Positions 41,466-49,175 of a stretch of 51,685 nt of DNA are shown here, piece after piece. The notes under the pieces were generated by a model. It ran no database searches, had not been told where the DNA came from, and saw only the letters and a list, made by a program, of their open reading frames with translations. Made by a program: the position numbers and the translations under genes. The stretch's first letter is position 1; each line of letters starts with the position of its first letter. The stretch comes from an uncultured Propionibacteriaceae bacterium (GTDB taxonomy: Bacteria; Actinomycetota; Actinomycetes; Propionibacteriales; Propionibacteriaceae), in NCBI GenBank assembly GCA_938012815.1, contig CALLVV010000025.1, forward strand, positions 1 through 51,685, written 5' to 3'.

Positions 41466-43565
41466 TCACTCGCCTCCGCGAGCCTTGGCGACGATCTCCT
41501 CCGAAATGTTCTTCGGGGTCTCGGCGTAGGAATCGAACTCCATGGAGTAGGAGGCCTGGCCCGAGGTCTTCGAGCGCAGGTCACCGACGTAGCCGAACAT
41601 CTCCGACAGCGGCACCAGGGCGCGCACGACGCGGTTGCCGTGCAGCTCATCCATCGACTGGACGTGGCCGCGGCGGGCGTTCAGGTCGCCGATCACGGTT
41701 CCGAGGTAGTCCTCGGGGGTGGTGACCTCGACGGCCATCATCGGTTCCAGGATCGCCGGGTCGGCCTTCCGGGCGGCCTCCTTGAAGGCCATGGAACCGG
41801 CCAGCTTGAACGCCAGCTCCGAGGAGTCGACATCGTGGTAGGCACCGTCGGTCAAGGTGACCTTGATGTCCTCGACGGGGTAGCCCGCCAGCACACCGAA
41901 CTGCATGGCCTCCTTGATGCCGGCGTCGACCGCGGGAATGTACTCCTTCGGGATGCGGCCACCGGTGACGGCGTTGACGAACTCGTAGCCCGAGCCCGGT
42001 TCGGCGGGTTCCAGGTCGATGATGACCCGGCCGAACTGGCCGGAACCACCGGACTGCTTCTTGTGGGTGTACTCCACCTTCTCGACCTTGCGGCGAAGCG
42101 TCTCCCGGTAGGCCACCTGCGGTTTGCCGATGTTGGCCTCCACCTTGAACTCGCGCTTCATGCGGTCGATCAGCACCTCGAGGTGCAGCTCACCCATGCC
42201 CGCGATGATGGTCTGGCCCGTCTCCTCGTCAGTGTGGACGCGGAAGGTCGGGTCCTCCTCGGCCAGGCGCTGGATGGCAACGGACAGCTTTTCCTGGTCC
42301 GACTTCGACTTCGGTTCGATGGCCTGTTCGATGACCGGGTTCGGGAACTCCATCGACTCCAGGATGATCGGGTGCGCCGGATCGCAGAGCGTCTCACCGG
42401 TGGTGGTGTCCTTCAAGCCCATCACCGCGCAGATCATGCCGGCACCGATCGACTCGATCTCCTCGCGCTTGTTGGCGTGCATCTGATAGATCTTGCCGAT
42501 GCGTTCCTTCCGTCCCTTGGTGGCGTTGAGCACCTGCGAACCAGCTTTCAGGACACCGGAGTAGATGCGGACGAAGGTCAGCTTGCCCAGGTGCGGATCT
42601 GCGGCGACTTTGAAGGCCAAGATCGACAGCGGCTCGTCCTCAGAGGGCCTGCGGGACAGCTCAACGGACTCGTCACCCGGCTTGAACCCCTCGATGGCGG
42701 GCACATCCAGCGGCGACGGCAGGTAGTCGACGACGGCGTCCAGCAGCGGCTGAACGCCTTTGTTCTTGAAGGAGGTGCCGCACACCACGGCGGTGAACGC
42801 GGAGGACAACACGCCGCGACGGATGGCGGCCTTGAGTTGCTCGACGGTGATGGCGTCGGGATCCTCCAGCCACAGCTCCATGAACTCGTCGTCGTTCTCG
42901 GCGATGGTCTCCAGCATCTCGGCGCGGGCCAGTTCGGCAGTCTCCACCATGTCGGCGGGGATGTCCGTGACCTCGTAGTCGTCGAGGGCGGGTTTGGTGA
43001 CCTCGAGCGGCCAGATGTTGGCCTTCATGGTGACCAGGTCCACCTGGCCCTGGAAGTTGGCCTCCGCACCGATGGGCAACTGCAGCAGTACCGGGGTGGC
43101 ATTGAGGCGTTCACGGATGGTCTTGACACAGTGGTCGAAGGATGCGCCGGTGCGGTCCAGCTTGTTGATGTAACAGATGCGCGGCACGCCATATTTTGTT
43201 GCCTGACGCCACACGGTCTGCGACTGTGGCTCCACACCCGCGACGCCGTCGAACACCGCCACGGCACCGTCGAGCACGCGCAGGGAGCGCTCCACCTCGA
43301 CGGTGAAATCAACGTGTCCGGGGGTGTCGAGGATGTTGATCTGGGTGTCGTGCCAGAAAGCGGTGGTGGCGGCGGAGGTGATGGTGATGCCGCGTTCCTG
43401 CTCCTGCTCCATCCAGTCCATGGTGGCGGCACCGTCGTGGACCTCACCGATCTTGTAGGACTTGCCGGTGTAGAAGAGGATGCGCTCGGTTGTGGTGGTC
43501 TTGCCGGCGTCGATGTGCGCCATGATGCCGATGTTGCGAACCTTGGAAAGGTCGATCTTGGCCAC
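41466..43565 (-). CDS. fusA: Elongation factor G
   Basis: A 699-residue translocase. GTG start at 43565 with AAAGGA eight bases upstream; residues MAKIDLSKVRNIGIMAHIDA. P-loop AHIDAGKT (16-23), switch II DTPGHVDFTVEVERSLRVLD, NKLD motif, and domain IV (HKKQSGGSGQFGRVIIDLEP) are all present. It follows rpsG and is followed by a strong terminator instead of tuf. Confidence 0.98.
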   Translation of the reverse strand: MAKIDLSKVRNIGIMAHIDAGKTTTTERILFYTGKSYKIGEVHDGAATMDWMEQEQERGITITSAATTAFWHDTQINILDTPGHVDFTVEVERSLRVLDGAVAVFDGVAGVEPQSQTVWRQATKYGVPRICYINKLDRTGASFDHCVKTIRERLNATPVLLQLPIGAEANFQGQVDLVTMKANIWPLEVTKPALDDYEVTDIPADMVETAELARAEMLETIAENDDEFMELWLEDPDAITVEQLKAAIRRGVLSSAFTAVVCGTSFKNKGVQPLLDAVVDYLPSPLDVPAIEGFKPGDESVELSRRPSEDEPLSILAFKVAADPHLGKLTFVRIYSGVLKAGSQVLNATKGRKERIGKIYQMHANKREEIESIGAGMICAVMGLKDTTTGETLCDPAHPIILESMEFPNPVIEQAIEPKSKSDQEKLSVAIQRLAEEDPTFRVHTDEETGQTIIAGMGELHLEVLIDRMKREFKVEANIGKPQVAYRETLRRKVEKVEYTHKKQSGGSGQFGRVIIDLEPAEPGSGYEFVNAVTGGRIPKEYIPAVDAGIKEAMQFGVLAGYPVEDIKVTLTDGAYHDVDSSELAFKLAGSMAFKEAARKADPAILEPMMAVEVTTPEDYLGTVIGDLNARRGHVQSMDELHGNRVVRALVPLSEMFGYVGDLRSKTSGQASYSMEFDSYAETPKNISEEIVAKARGGE

Positions 43566-43635
43566 GTTCAGTCCTTTGCTGAAGAAGTCTGTGAAACGGT
43601 GAGAGCCCCCGGGTGAAAACCCGGGGGCGAGGCGA

Positions 43636-44106
43636 TCACCAGCGGTAGTGGGCGAAGGCGCGGTTGGCCTCGGCCATCTTGTGGGTGTCCTCGCGGCGCT
43701 TGACGGAAGCGCCGAGCCCGTTGGAGGCATCCAGGATCTCGTTCATGAGCCGCTCGGTCATGGTCTTCTCGCGGCGGGCACGGGAGAAGCTGACGAGCCA
43801 GCGCATGGCCAGCGTGGTCTGACGGCCCGGTTTGACCTCGATCGGCACCTGGTAGGTGGCACCGCCGACGCGACGGGACTTGACCTCAATGGAGGGCTTG
43901 ACGTTGTCGAGGGCCCGCTTCAGGGTTTGGACGGGGTCCTGGCCGGTCTTGGCGCGGGTGCCCTCGAGGGCGTTGTAGACGATGGACTGGGCCACGGTCT
44001 TCTTGCCGTCGAGCAGGATCTTGCTGACGAGCTGGCTCACCAGCGGGGAGCCGTAGACCGGATCGACCATGACGGGGCGCTTGGGCGCGGGTCCCTTGCG
44101 AGGCAT
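43636..44106 (-). CDS. rpsG: 30S ribosomal protein S7
   Basis: A 156-residue protein (MPRKGPAPKRPVMVDPVYGS) with the helical core (RALDNVKPSIEVKSRRVGGA, YQVPIEVKPGRQTTLAMRWL) and the end AEANRAFAHYRW. S7 nucleates 30S head assembly. It shares one base with rpsL (TAATG). In E. coli S7 represses the str operon; no such site was identified here. Confidence 0.98.
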   Translation of the reverse strand: MPRKGPAPKRPVMVDPVYGSPLVSQLVSKILLDGKKTVAQSIVYNALEGTRAKTGQDPVQTLKRALDNVKPSIEVKSRRVGGATYQVPIEVKPGRQTTLAMRWLVSFSRARREKTMTERLMNEILDASNGLGASVKRREDTHKMAEANRAFAHYRW

Positions 44107-44477
44107 TACTTCTCCTTCTTCGCGCCGTAACGGCTGCGGGCCTGCTTGCGGCCCTTGACACCCTGGGTGTCGAGGGCGCCGCGGATGATCTTGTAACGGA
44201 CACCGGGCAGGTCCTTCACACGACCTCCGCGCACGAGCACCATCGAGTGCTCCTGCAGGTTGTGGCCGACGCCCGGGATGTAGGCGGTGACTTCGATGCC
44301 GGAGCTCAGGCGGACACGCGCGACCTTGCGCAGAGCGGAGTTCGGCTTCTTCGGGGTGGTGGTGTAGACGCGGGTGCAAACACCACGACGCTGCGGAGAG
44401 CCCTTGAGGGCGGGAGTCTTGTTCTTGCTGACCTTGTCGGTGCGGCCCTTGCGGACCAGCTGCTGAATTGTTGGCAC
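44106..44477 (-). CDS. rpsL: 30S ribosomal protein S12
   Basis: A 123-residue protein (MPTIQQLVRKGRTDKVSKNK). The regions where streptomycin-resistance changes arise, TTTPKKPNSALRK and GGRVKDLPGV, have the wild-type lysines. It is first in the rpsL-rpsG-fusA operon. The gene upstream is a peptidase of the lanthipeptide cluster rather than rpoC. Confidence 0.98.
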   Translation of the reverse strand: MPTIQQLVRKGRTDKVSKNKTPALKGSPQRRGVCTRVYTTTPKKPNSALRKVARVRLSSGIEVTAYIPGVGHNLQEHSMVLVRGGRVKDLPGVRYKIIRGALDTQGVKGRKQARSRYGAKKEK

Positions 44478-44839
44478 CTGTTGGTATCACTTTCGTTGTC
44501 TGGACGGGTATCCCTGGCTCGCAGCCGTCCCCAAGGAGCATCCCGGGTCACCGTTTCCGTGAGCATCGCTGGCGCGGCTGCCGTGCGAACTCCGCACAGA
44601 CCTGGGACTTCTTCGCAACTCAGGGATCCTCGAGGTCATGCCAGGGCACGCACAAGGTGCCCGCACGCGGCGGACACTCTCGGCAAGAGTACAACGGTCA
44701 GATGCCGGGGTCAAACAAGCGACCCACGGGTTCCCTGTCGCCCCATGTTCACGTAACTCGATGACGTTTCCTCGCTCGGGAACCAGGATGGCCGGGTCGA
44801 CACCGCCACACCGTCGACGTCCGGCACCCCGCGGGTCGC
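44478..44839. other. Gap between the lanthipeptide cluster and rpsL
   Basis: About 360 bases holding the rpsL promoter and a leader of roughly 200 bases. I see no clear terminator for the upstream peptidase gene, so read-through from the lanthipeptide cluster into rpsL cannot be excluded. GTCGAC words flank a short spacer near 44797-44819. Confidence 0.5.
44686..44714 (-). promoter_or_regulatory. Promoter of the rpsL-rpsG-fusA operon
   Basis: Minus-strand TTGACC (44709-44714), 17-base spacer, TACTCT (44686-44691). Near-consensus -35, TAnnnT -10 and ideal spacing. The start would be near 44679, 200 bases before rpsL. Confidence 0.65.
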
Positions 44840-46822
44840 TCACCGGGCTTCGTACTGTTCTAGTGCGTCGACGACCCACTCGACCAGGGAATTCGCTTCC
44901 ACGCGGATGCCCATGTCGTGGGTACCGTTGGGGTCGTACCACAGCGTGGTGTTTCCGCCGAGTTCCCGGGAACGCACCACCCACGCAAGTCCCTGCCGGG
45001 GATCGACACGTGCGTCCCTACCCGAGACTGCCACCAAGGTTGGTGCTGGTGGTGTGGTGAGTTTGCGCAGGGGGGAGAGTTTCTCCAACGCTTCTCGGTC
45101 GCCACGGTCGTGTTCAGGATCACCCCATTCATCCCGGTCCGCCTGCTCGGTGGGCGACGAGCGACGCAGCAACGCCTCCAATGGGTCTATGTAGCCGTTG
45201 ATGATCACGGCGGCATCGACAGTCACGGTTTCCTCGGCGAGGAGGGAAGCGACGAGGAATCCTCCGGCTGAGGCACCGATCACGCACACTTTGGTGGCGG
45301 TTACCGCTCCTCGTCCCGAGCGCAGCCATTCGACGGCTGCAATGGTGTCGGCAAGGGAACGGTCGCGTCGGTTCCGGGAACCGGCACGGTGCCGAGGTGC
45401 ATCCCCACCGCCCCGCACATGGGCCGTCGCCACAGCGTAGCCACGATCCAGCCAGTGGCCAAGCCCCTGGTCGGAGTCAAGGTCGATGTCGACTCCGTAA
45501 GCCCCGTAGACCATGAAGATGACCGTCCCGTGGAATGTGTCGGAGTCACCGCGCCATCGAATGTCGAGGCTGCACTGGTATCCGTCCGGGGACACGAACC
45601 GTTCATAGGCAAAGTGGACGTCTGGCCCGGGCTGGTTCGACGGGTTGAGCACCCGCCCAGTGCGATCGAGATACCAGACGACAGGTGGTGTCCCTGTTCT
45701 CAGTTCTGCGGCAGCGAAGCCGACCGATGTAGCACAGATGTTCAGGTTCAGGGCAAATGTTCCCGGGGAGCTGAGCACGGGGTCAGGTTCCTCGGGGATC
45801 TGCGCTGAATCCGCTACCGGCACCAGGCAGAGGTGTTCTGCCCGGTCGCGCACATCGGTACGGTTGACGTGCACCAACACGGAGCCATCACCGCCGATGA
45901 CATGACGAACCTCTCCCTGTCCTGTTGCCACTCGCCGTTGTTCCTGCGCCCGGTCGTCCGTGAATTCGCTGACATCGATGTGCCACTGCTCGTTTTCATT
46001 GGTTGCCTGGACCAACACCGCTTTGCCATCAAGCAGCGCGACGTCGACAAGATCAGGGTCATGCACTGGAGCAGGTGTGTACATGGCCTGTGAATCCGGT
46101 CGGGCGGTGTCGAAGAGCCGCCAGACCCGGGAACTGCGGACACCGTGACCCACCTTGATGAAACGTCGTATCGAGCAACGCTCAATCTTGACCCCACCCG
46201 CGGGTCCCTCGACCAGCACCTGCGGGGTGTCGTGAAGTGATCCCGTAGTGATCGGCAGCAGACGGGCCCTGGCCCTACCCGGCGCATCGGGATGCGGCTC
46301 CACGAACGCCACAGCAGGCGAGTCCGCCTCACACAGCACCACGTCGGGATACACACCGATGATTACGAGTCTCGGTTCAGCAACGTCACGCTCGTGGACG
46401 GCCACCGCATAGCTCTCCCGCCCAGGATCACGCAGGAGGCGATACCACCAGTCCAGCGTCGGAAAGATGTCACGCTTCCCCGTGACCCATCCCCGCAACT
46501 CGTCGACATCGGTTTCCGCAAAAACGAAGGGGGCGTCAACTGGATGCTGCTCCACCGGGTCGGAAACCAACTGCCCGACCGCTTCCCCACCACCCCCCAT
46601 GCTCAGACGCAACCATCCCGCGGGCAGTGGAACTACCTCGACATGGTCCCCGGGGCCTTGTGTATCGTCACCGCTCTGGTTGCTCTCGAGTGTGTTGATG
46701 TCCTGGCCGTGTTCTTTCAGCAGCCTCATGAGTGTGGCGTCATCAACCTCCAGCCACCGGCTCCACGACGAGGAAGAGTCACTGCCAGCCGGGCCCGCAG
46801 GAGTGTCCATCATGTCTTTCAT
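44840..46822 (-). CDS. S9 family (prolyl oligopeptidase-like) peptidase of the lanthipeptide cluster
   Basis: A 660-residue protein with an N-terminal beta-propeller (about 70-420) and a C-terminal alpha/beta-hydrolase domain. The catalytic triad is Ser518 (GASAGG), Asp603 (SGRDARVD) and His635 (NGTHDMG). There is no signal peptide, so it acts in the cytoplasm. Prolyl oligopeptidases remove leaders in some class III lanthipeptide clusters (FlaP in flavipeptin). The precursor here has one leader proline, Pro15, six residues before the first core Cys. It lies 42 bases after the exporter gene, in the same direction, as the last gene of the cluster. The role in leader removal is inferred from context. 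Confidence 0.85.
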   Translation of the reverse strand: MKDMMDTPAGPAGSDSSSSWSRWLEVDDATLMRLLKEHGQDINTLESNQSGDDTQGPGDHVEVVPLPAGWLRLSMGGGGEAVGQLVSDPVEQHPVDAPFVFAETDVDELRGWVTGKRDIFPTLDWWYRLLRDPGRESYAVAVHERDVAEPRLVIIGVYPDVVLCEADSPAVAFVEPHPDAPGRARARLLPITTGSLHDTPQVLVEGPAGGVKIERCSIRRFIKVGHGVRSSRVWRLFDTARPDSQAMYTPAPVHDPDLVDVALLDGKAVLVQATNENEQWHIDVSEFTDDRAQEQRRVATGQGEVRHVIGGDGSVLVHVNRTDVRDRAEHLCLVPVADSAQIPEEPDPVLSSPGTFALNLNICATSVGFAAAELRTGTPPVVWYLDRTGRVLNPSNQPGPDVHFAYERFVSPDGYQCSLDIRWRGDSDTFHGTVIFMVYGAYGVDIDLDSDQGLGHWLDRGYAVATAHVRGGGDAPRHRAGSRNRRDRSLADTIAAVEWLRSGRGAVTATKVCVIGASAGGFLVASLLAEETVTVDAAVIINGYIDPLEALLRRSSPTEQADRDEWGDPEHDRGDREALEKLSPLRKLTTPPAPTLVAVSGRDARVDPRQGLAWVVRSRELGGNTTLWYDPNGTHDMGIRVEANSLVEWVVDALEQYEAR

Positions 46823-46864
46823 CCAGTGTGTTGGCGTGTTTCAGAGTACGTGACCGGTGGCGTT

Positions 46865-48850
46865 TCAGGCTGCCACGAGGGACCGGAACAGTGCGGAACG
46901 TCGGTGTACCTCAGCAGGTGGTCCGAACTCAACCAACCGGCCCTTGTCCAGCACGAGGACCAGATCAGCAATGTTCATGCCGAAGTGGCCGTGCCCGGCA
47001 GCGAAGGTGGTGATCCCTCCCATCGTGGTTCGGATGAGGTTCATGATCTGTTCCCGGTTCAGGACGTCGAGCCCGGAGGTGATCTCGTCCAGCAGGAGCA
47101 TCCGTGGCTGACCGACAAGGGTTCTGGCTATCGCCAATCGCTGCCGCTCCCCACCGGAGAAGGCATACGCCGATTCCCCCACCGGCGTGTCCAACCCGCC
47201 CTCGCGAGCACTGATCGTGTCAGCCAAACCCACCTGACGAATGATCTCCCAACACCGGTCATCATCAATGTCGCGTCCCAACAACAGGTTGTCACGCACG
47301 GTTCCGCTGAACAAGGGACAGGACTGCTCGATGTAACCGACCTGACGCCGGTACTCATCATCATCATGCTCACCAAGCGGAATTCGATCTGCAAGGACCG
47401 TTCCATCAGTGGGGACGATGAACTTCTCCAGCAGAGACAAGATGGTCGATTTGCCTGAACCCGACGAACCAGTCATCGCCACCCAGGAACCAGCCGGAAC
47501 ACTGAACGTCACACCCGCCAACGCGTACTCCCGATTCCCACCTGCCTGCGGATACCGCACTGATACGTCGTGGAAGTCAATATCCCCCGTCAAACCGGTT
47601 TCGGTTGGCACACCACCAATCTGGGTAGCAACTGGCCTGATCTGAATCCGGGATGCGGGTTGATCGGTCACGGCGCGCAGGTCGATGATCCGCTGCAATG
47701 CCCCCAAACACTCTGCCATATCCATGACGGTGCCCGCACTCCCGGTGATCGGGGTGATGATCAGCATCATGTACATGAAAAACGACACCAGCGCTTCAAC
47801 AGAGATGCTTCCGGCCTGCACCCTCATCACCGCGATACACACAATCACCAAGAGCGTCGCCTGCACACAAATCGTGACCACCGGGGTCATGAAGGCATGC
47901 GCTTTGGCACCCCGATTTGCCGCCTCGAGAAGCTCCCCACTCGACTTGTCCAAACGCTTCGCGGCGAATTTGTCGGCGACGAAGGCCCTCAGCGTCAGTA
48001 CTGAGTCCAGCGCACGAGTCACCTCCGCAACATATGCTCCTTGGGCCTCCTGACGATCGTAGGAAAATGAGGTCAGTCTTTTTGAGATGACGATGATGAA
48101 TGCCAAACACGTCACCGTCAACCCAACCGCCGAGATGGTGAGGATCGAATCGGTGACGGTCATCTGGGCCAGAGCTCCCACCACCATGACAATCCCTCCG
48201 AGGGCTTGCACGGGCCCCTGGGTGAACACCTTGCTGAGATGCTCGGAGTCGATGCTGCACCGGGCAACCAGATCAGCCGTGGGGTGCTGCACGAGCTTGT
48301 CAGCAGGAACTCGCAACGCAATCGCGGCAGACTCGTCCCGGAAAGCACGAACCGTACGATTACCAGCTTTCGCACCCACAACATTCGCGACAGCCGTCAT
48401 GCCGGAAGCGAAAACAGCCAGCCCAGCCAAAATCACCCCATACGGAAGCGCAGCAAGGAACCCCTCGCTCTGCAACACTCCCACAATTGACCCCGCCAAC
48501 ATGGGCTGAGCCAATGAAACAAGAGATGACAACACCGTGCCAACAAATATCAGAACCAACGCCCGCGATTCCAACCGCAAAATCCTCACGAGACGGCGAA
48601 AGCGACTCTTCGGTGGCTCGGCAAGGAATACTGCGACCGACCCGTCACCCTGAGGGCGGCCGCGCGATTTCCTATTAGAAGTCGGATCCCGAGATTCCTC
48701 GGCCAATGGCATTCGAGGTTCCGGCAGGCTCTGGGGAATTTCAGGCATAGCGCGTCGGGGAACCATACCACGACCAAACGAGTCCACGCGGAATGGGTCC
48801 AGCCGCTTCGCAAAATCTGCAGTCACAGTCGCTCCCCTGCCTCTACCCAT
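46865..48850 (-). CDS. ABC exporter of the lanthipeptide cluster (fused membrane and ATPase domains)
   Basis: A 661-residue half-transporter that would dimerise. Residues 1-85 are polar (rich in Pro, Arg and Ser), an unusual extension. The six-helix membrane domain covers about 90-390 and the ATPase about 415-661. Walker A is GSSGSGKST (461-469), Q-loop VGYIEQS, signature FSGGERQR, Walker B MLLLDEITSG. There is no C39 peptidase domain, so it does not cut the leader; the S9 protease may. In-frame ATGs at codons 29, 35 and 47 could be the true start. It is separated from the precursor gene by a stem-loop. Probable cargo: the modified peptide. Confidence 0.9.
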   Translation of the reverse strand: MGRGRGATVTADFAKRLDPFRVDSFGRGMVPRRAMPEIPQSLPEPRMPLAEESRDPTSNRKSRGRPQGDGSVAVFLAEPPKSRFRRLVRILRLESRALVLIFVGTVLSSLVSLAQPMLAGSIVGVLQSEGFLAALPYGVILAGLAVFASGMTAVANVVGAKAGNRTVRAFRDESAAIALRVPADKLVQHPTADLVARCSIDSEHLSKVFTQGPVQALGGIVMVVGALAQMTVTDSILTISAVGLTVTCLAFIIVISKRLTSFSYDRQEAQGAYVAEVTRALDSVLTLRAFVADKFAAKRLDKSSGELLEAANRGAKAHAFMTPVVTICVQATLLVIVCIAVMRVQAGSISVEALVSFFMYMMLIITPITGSAGTVMDMAECLGALQRIIDLRAVTDQPASRIQIRPVATQIGGVPTETGLTGDIDFHDVSVRYPQAGGNREYALAGVTFSVPAGSWVAMTGSSGSGKSTILSLLEKFIVPTDGTVLADRIPLGEHDDDEYRRQVGYIEQSCPLFSGTVRDNLLLGRDIDDDRCWEIIRQVGLADTISAREGGLDTPVGESAYAFSGGERQRLAIARTLVGQPRMLLLDEITSGLDVLNREQIMNLIRTTMGGITTFAAGHGHFGMNIADLVLVLDKGRLVEFGPPAEVHRRSALFRSLVAA

Positions 48851-48907
48851 TGCTCCACCCTCAAACCGATAGGAGAATCATCAGAACACAAATCCATAAA
48901 AACATGA

Positions 48908-48942
48908 GTGGGTGGCGGCAAACGACTCTCGCCGCCACCCAC
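48908..48942 (-). terminator. Stem-loop between precursor and exporter genes
   Basis: GTGGGTGGCGGC (48908-48919), 11-base loop, exact complement (48931-48942). On the minus strand it is followed by TCATGTTTTTATGG. It begins 26 bases after the precursor stop. A partial terminator here would give more precursor than exporter mRNA, and would protect the 3' end of a short message. Confidence 0.75.
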
Positions 48943-48967
48943 CATGGATTTCAGATGCAGCTAGCGA

Positions 48968-49093
48968 TCAGCACATCCAAGCGCTGTGGCTGACCGAGCA
49001 GGCACACCAGAGAATGCTGGTGTGGTCGGAGCATCCCTTGGCATCCTGCGGCAGATCGACGGTGTCAGCCTGAAGATTGAGAACATTAGCCAT
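48968..49093 (-). CDS. Class III lanthipeptide precursor peptide (41 aa)
   Basis: A 41-codon gene with a strong Shine-Dalgarno (AAAGGGGGTGA, about six bases before the ATG). Leader residues 1-20 start MANVLNLQ; the VLNLQ segment fits the LxLQ motif that class III synthetases bind. Leader Pro15 may mark the S9 protease cut. The core, residues 21-41, is two ten-residue units, CSDHTSILWC (21-30) and CSVSHSAWMC (32-41), joined by Ala31, both of the form C-S-x3-S-x3-C. It has eight Ser/Thr in total as dehydration sites and four Cys. The classic labionin pattern S-x2-S-x3-5-C is not met exactly, so the rings may be lanthionines or variant labionins. It lies 82 bases after the synthetase gene and upstream of exporter and protease. 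Confidence 0.85.
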   Translation of the reverse strand: MANVLNLQADTVDLPQDAKGCSDHTSILWCACSVSHSAWMC

Positions 49094-49144
49094 GATTGTC
49101 ACCCCCTTTCATAGGGTTTTCAGTGTTGGGGTGGTAGCTCGCCG

Positions 49145-49170
49145 CATCCCCTTGTTGTTGTGAGGGGATG
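49145..49170 (-). repeat. Inverted repeat between synthetase stop and precursor start
   Basis: CATCCCCT (49145-49152), 10-base loop, AGGGGATG (49163-49170), with partly paired flanks (AGCTC/GAGCT) that reach the synthetase stop codon. No T-run follows. It may stabilise or regulate the precursor message. Confidence 0.4.
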
Positions 49171-49175
49171 GGGAG

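Noticed and set aside
41322..43616. A 764-codon open frame antisense to fusA
   Set aside because: It mirrors fusA, which has full EF-G motifs. High-GC codon use leaves long antisense frames open. The same holds for frames antisense to secY (3340-4854) and tuf (37201-38847).
44797..44819. GTCGAC repeats around a short spacer after the S9 peptidase gene as a terminator
   Set aside because: Six-pair stem without a T-run; too weak to call.
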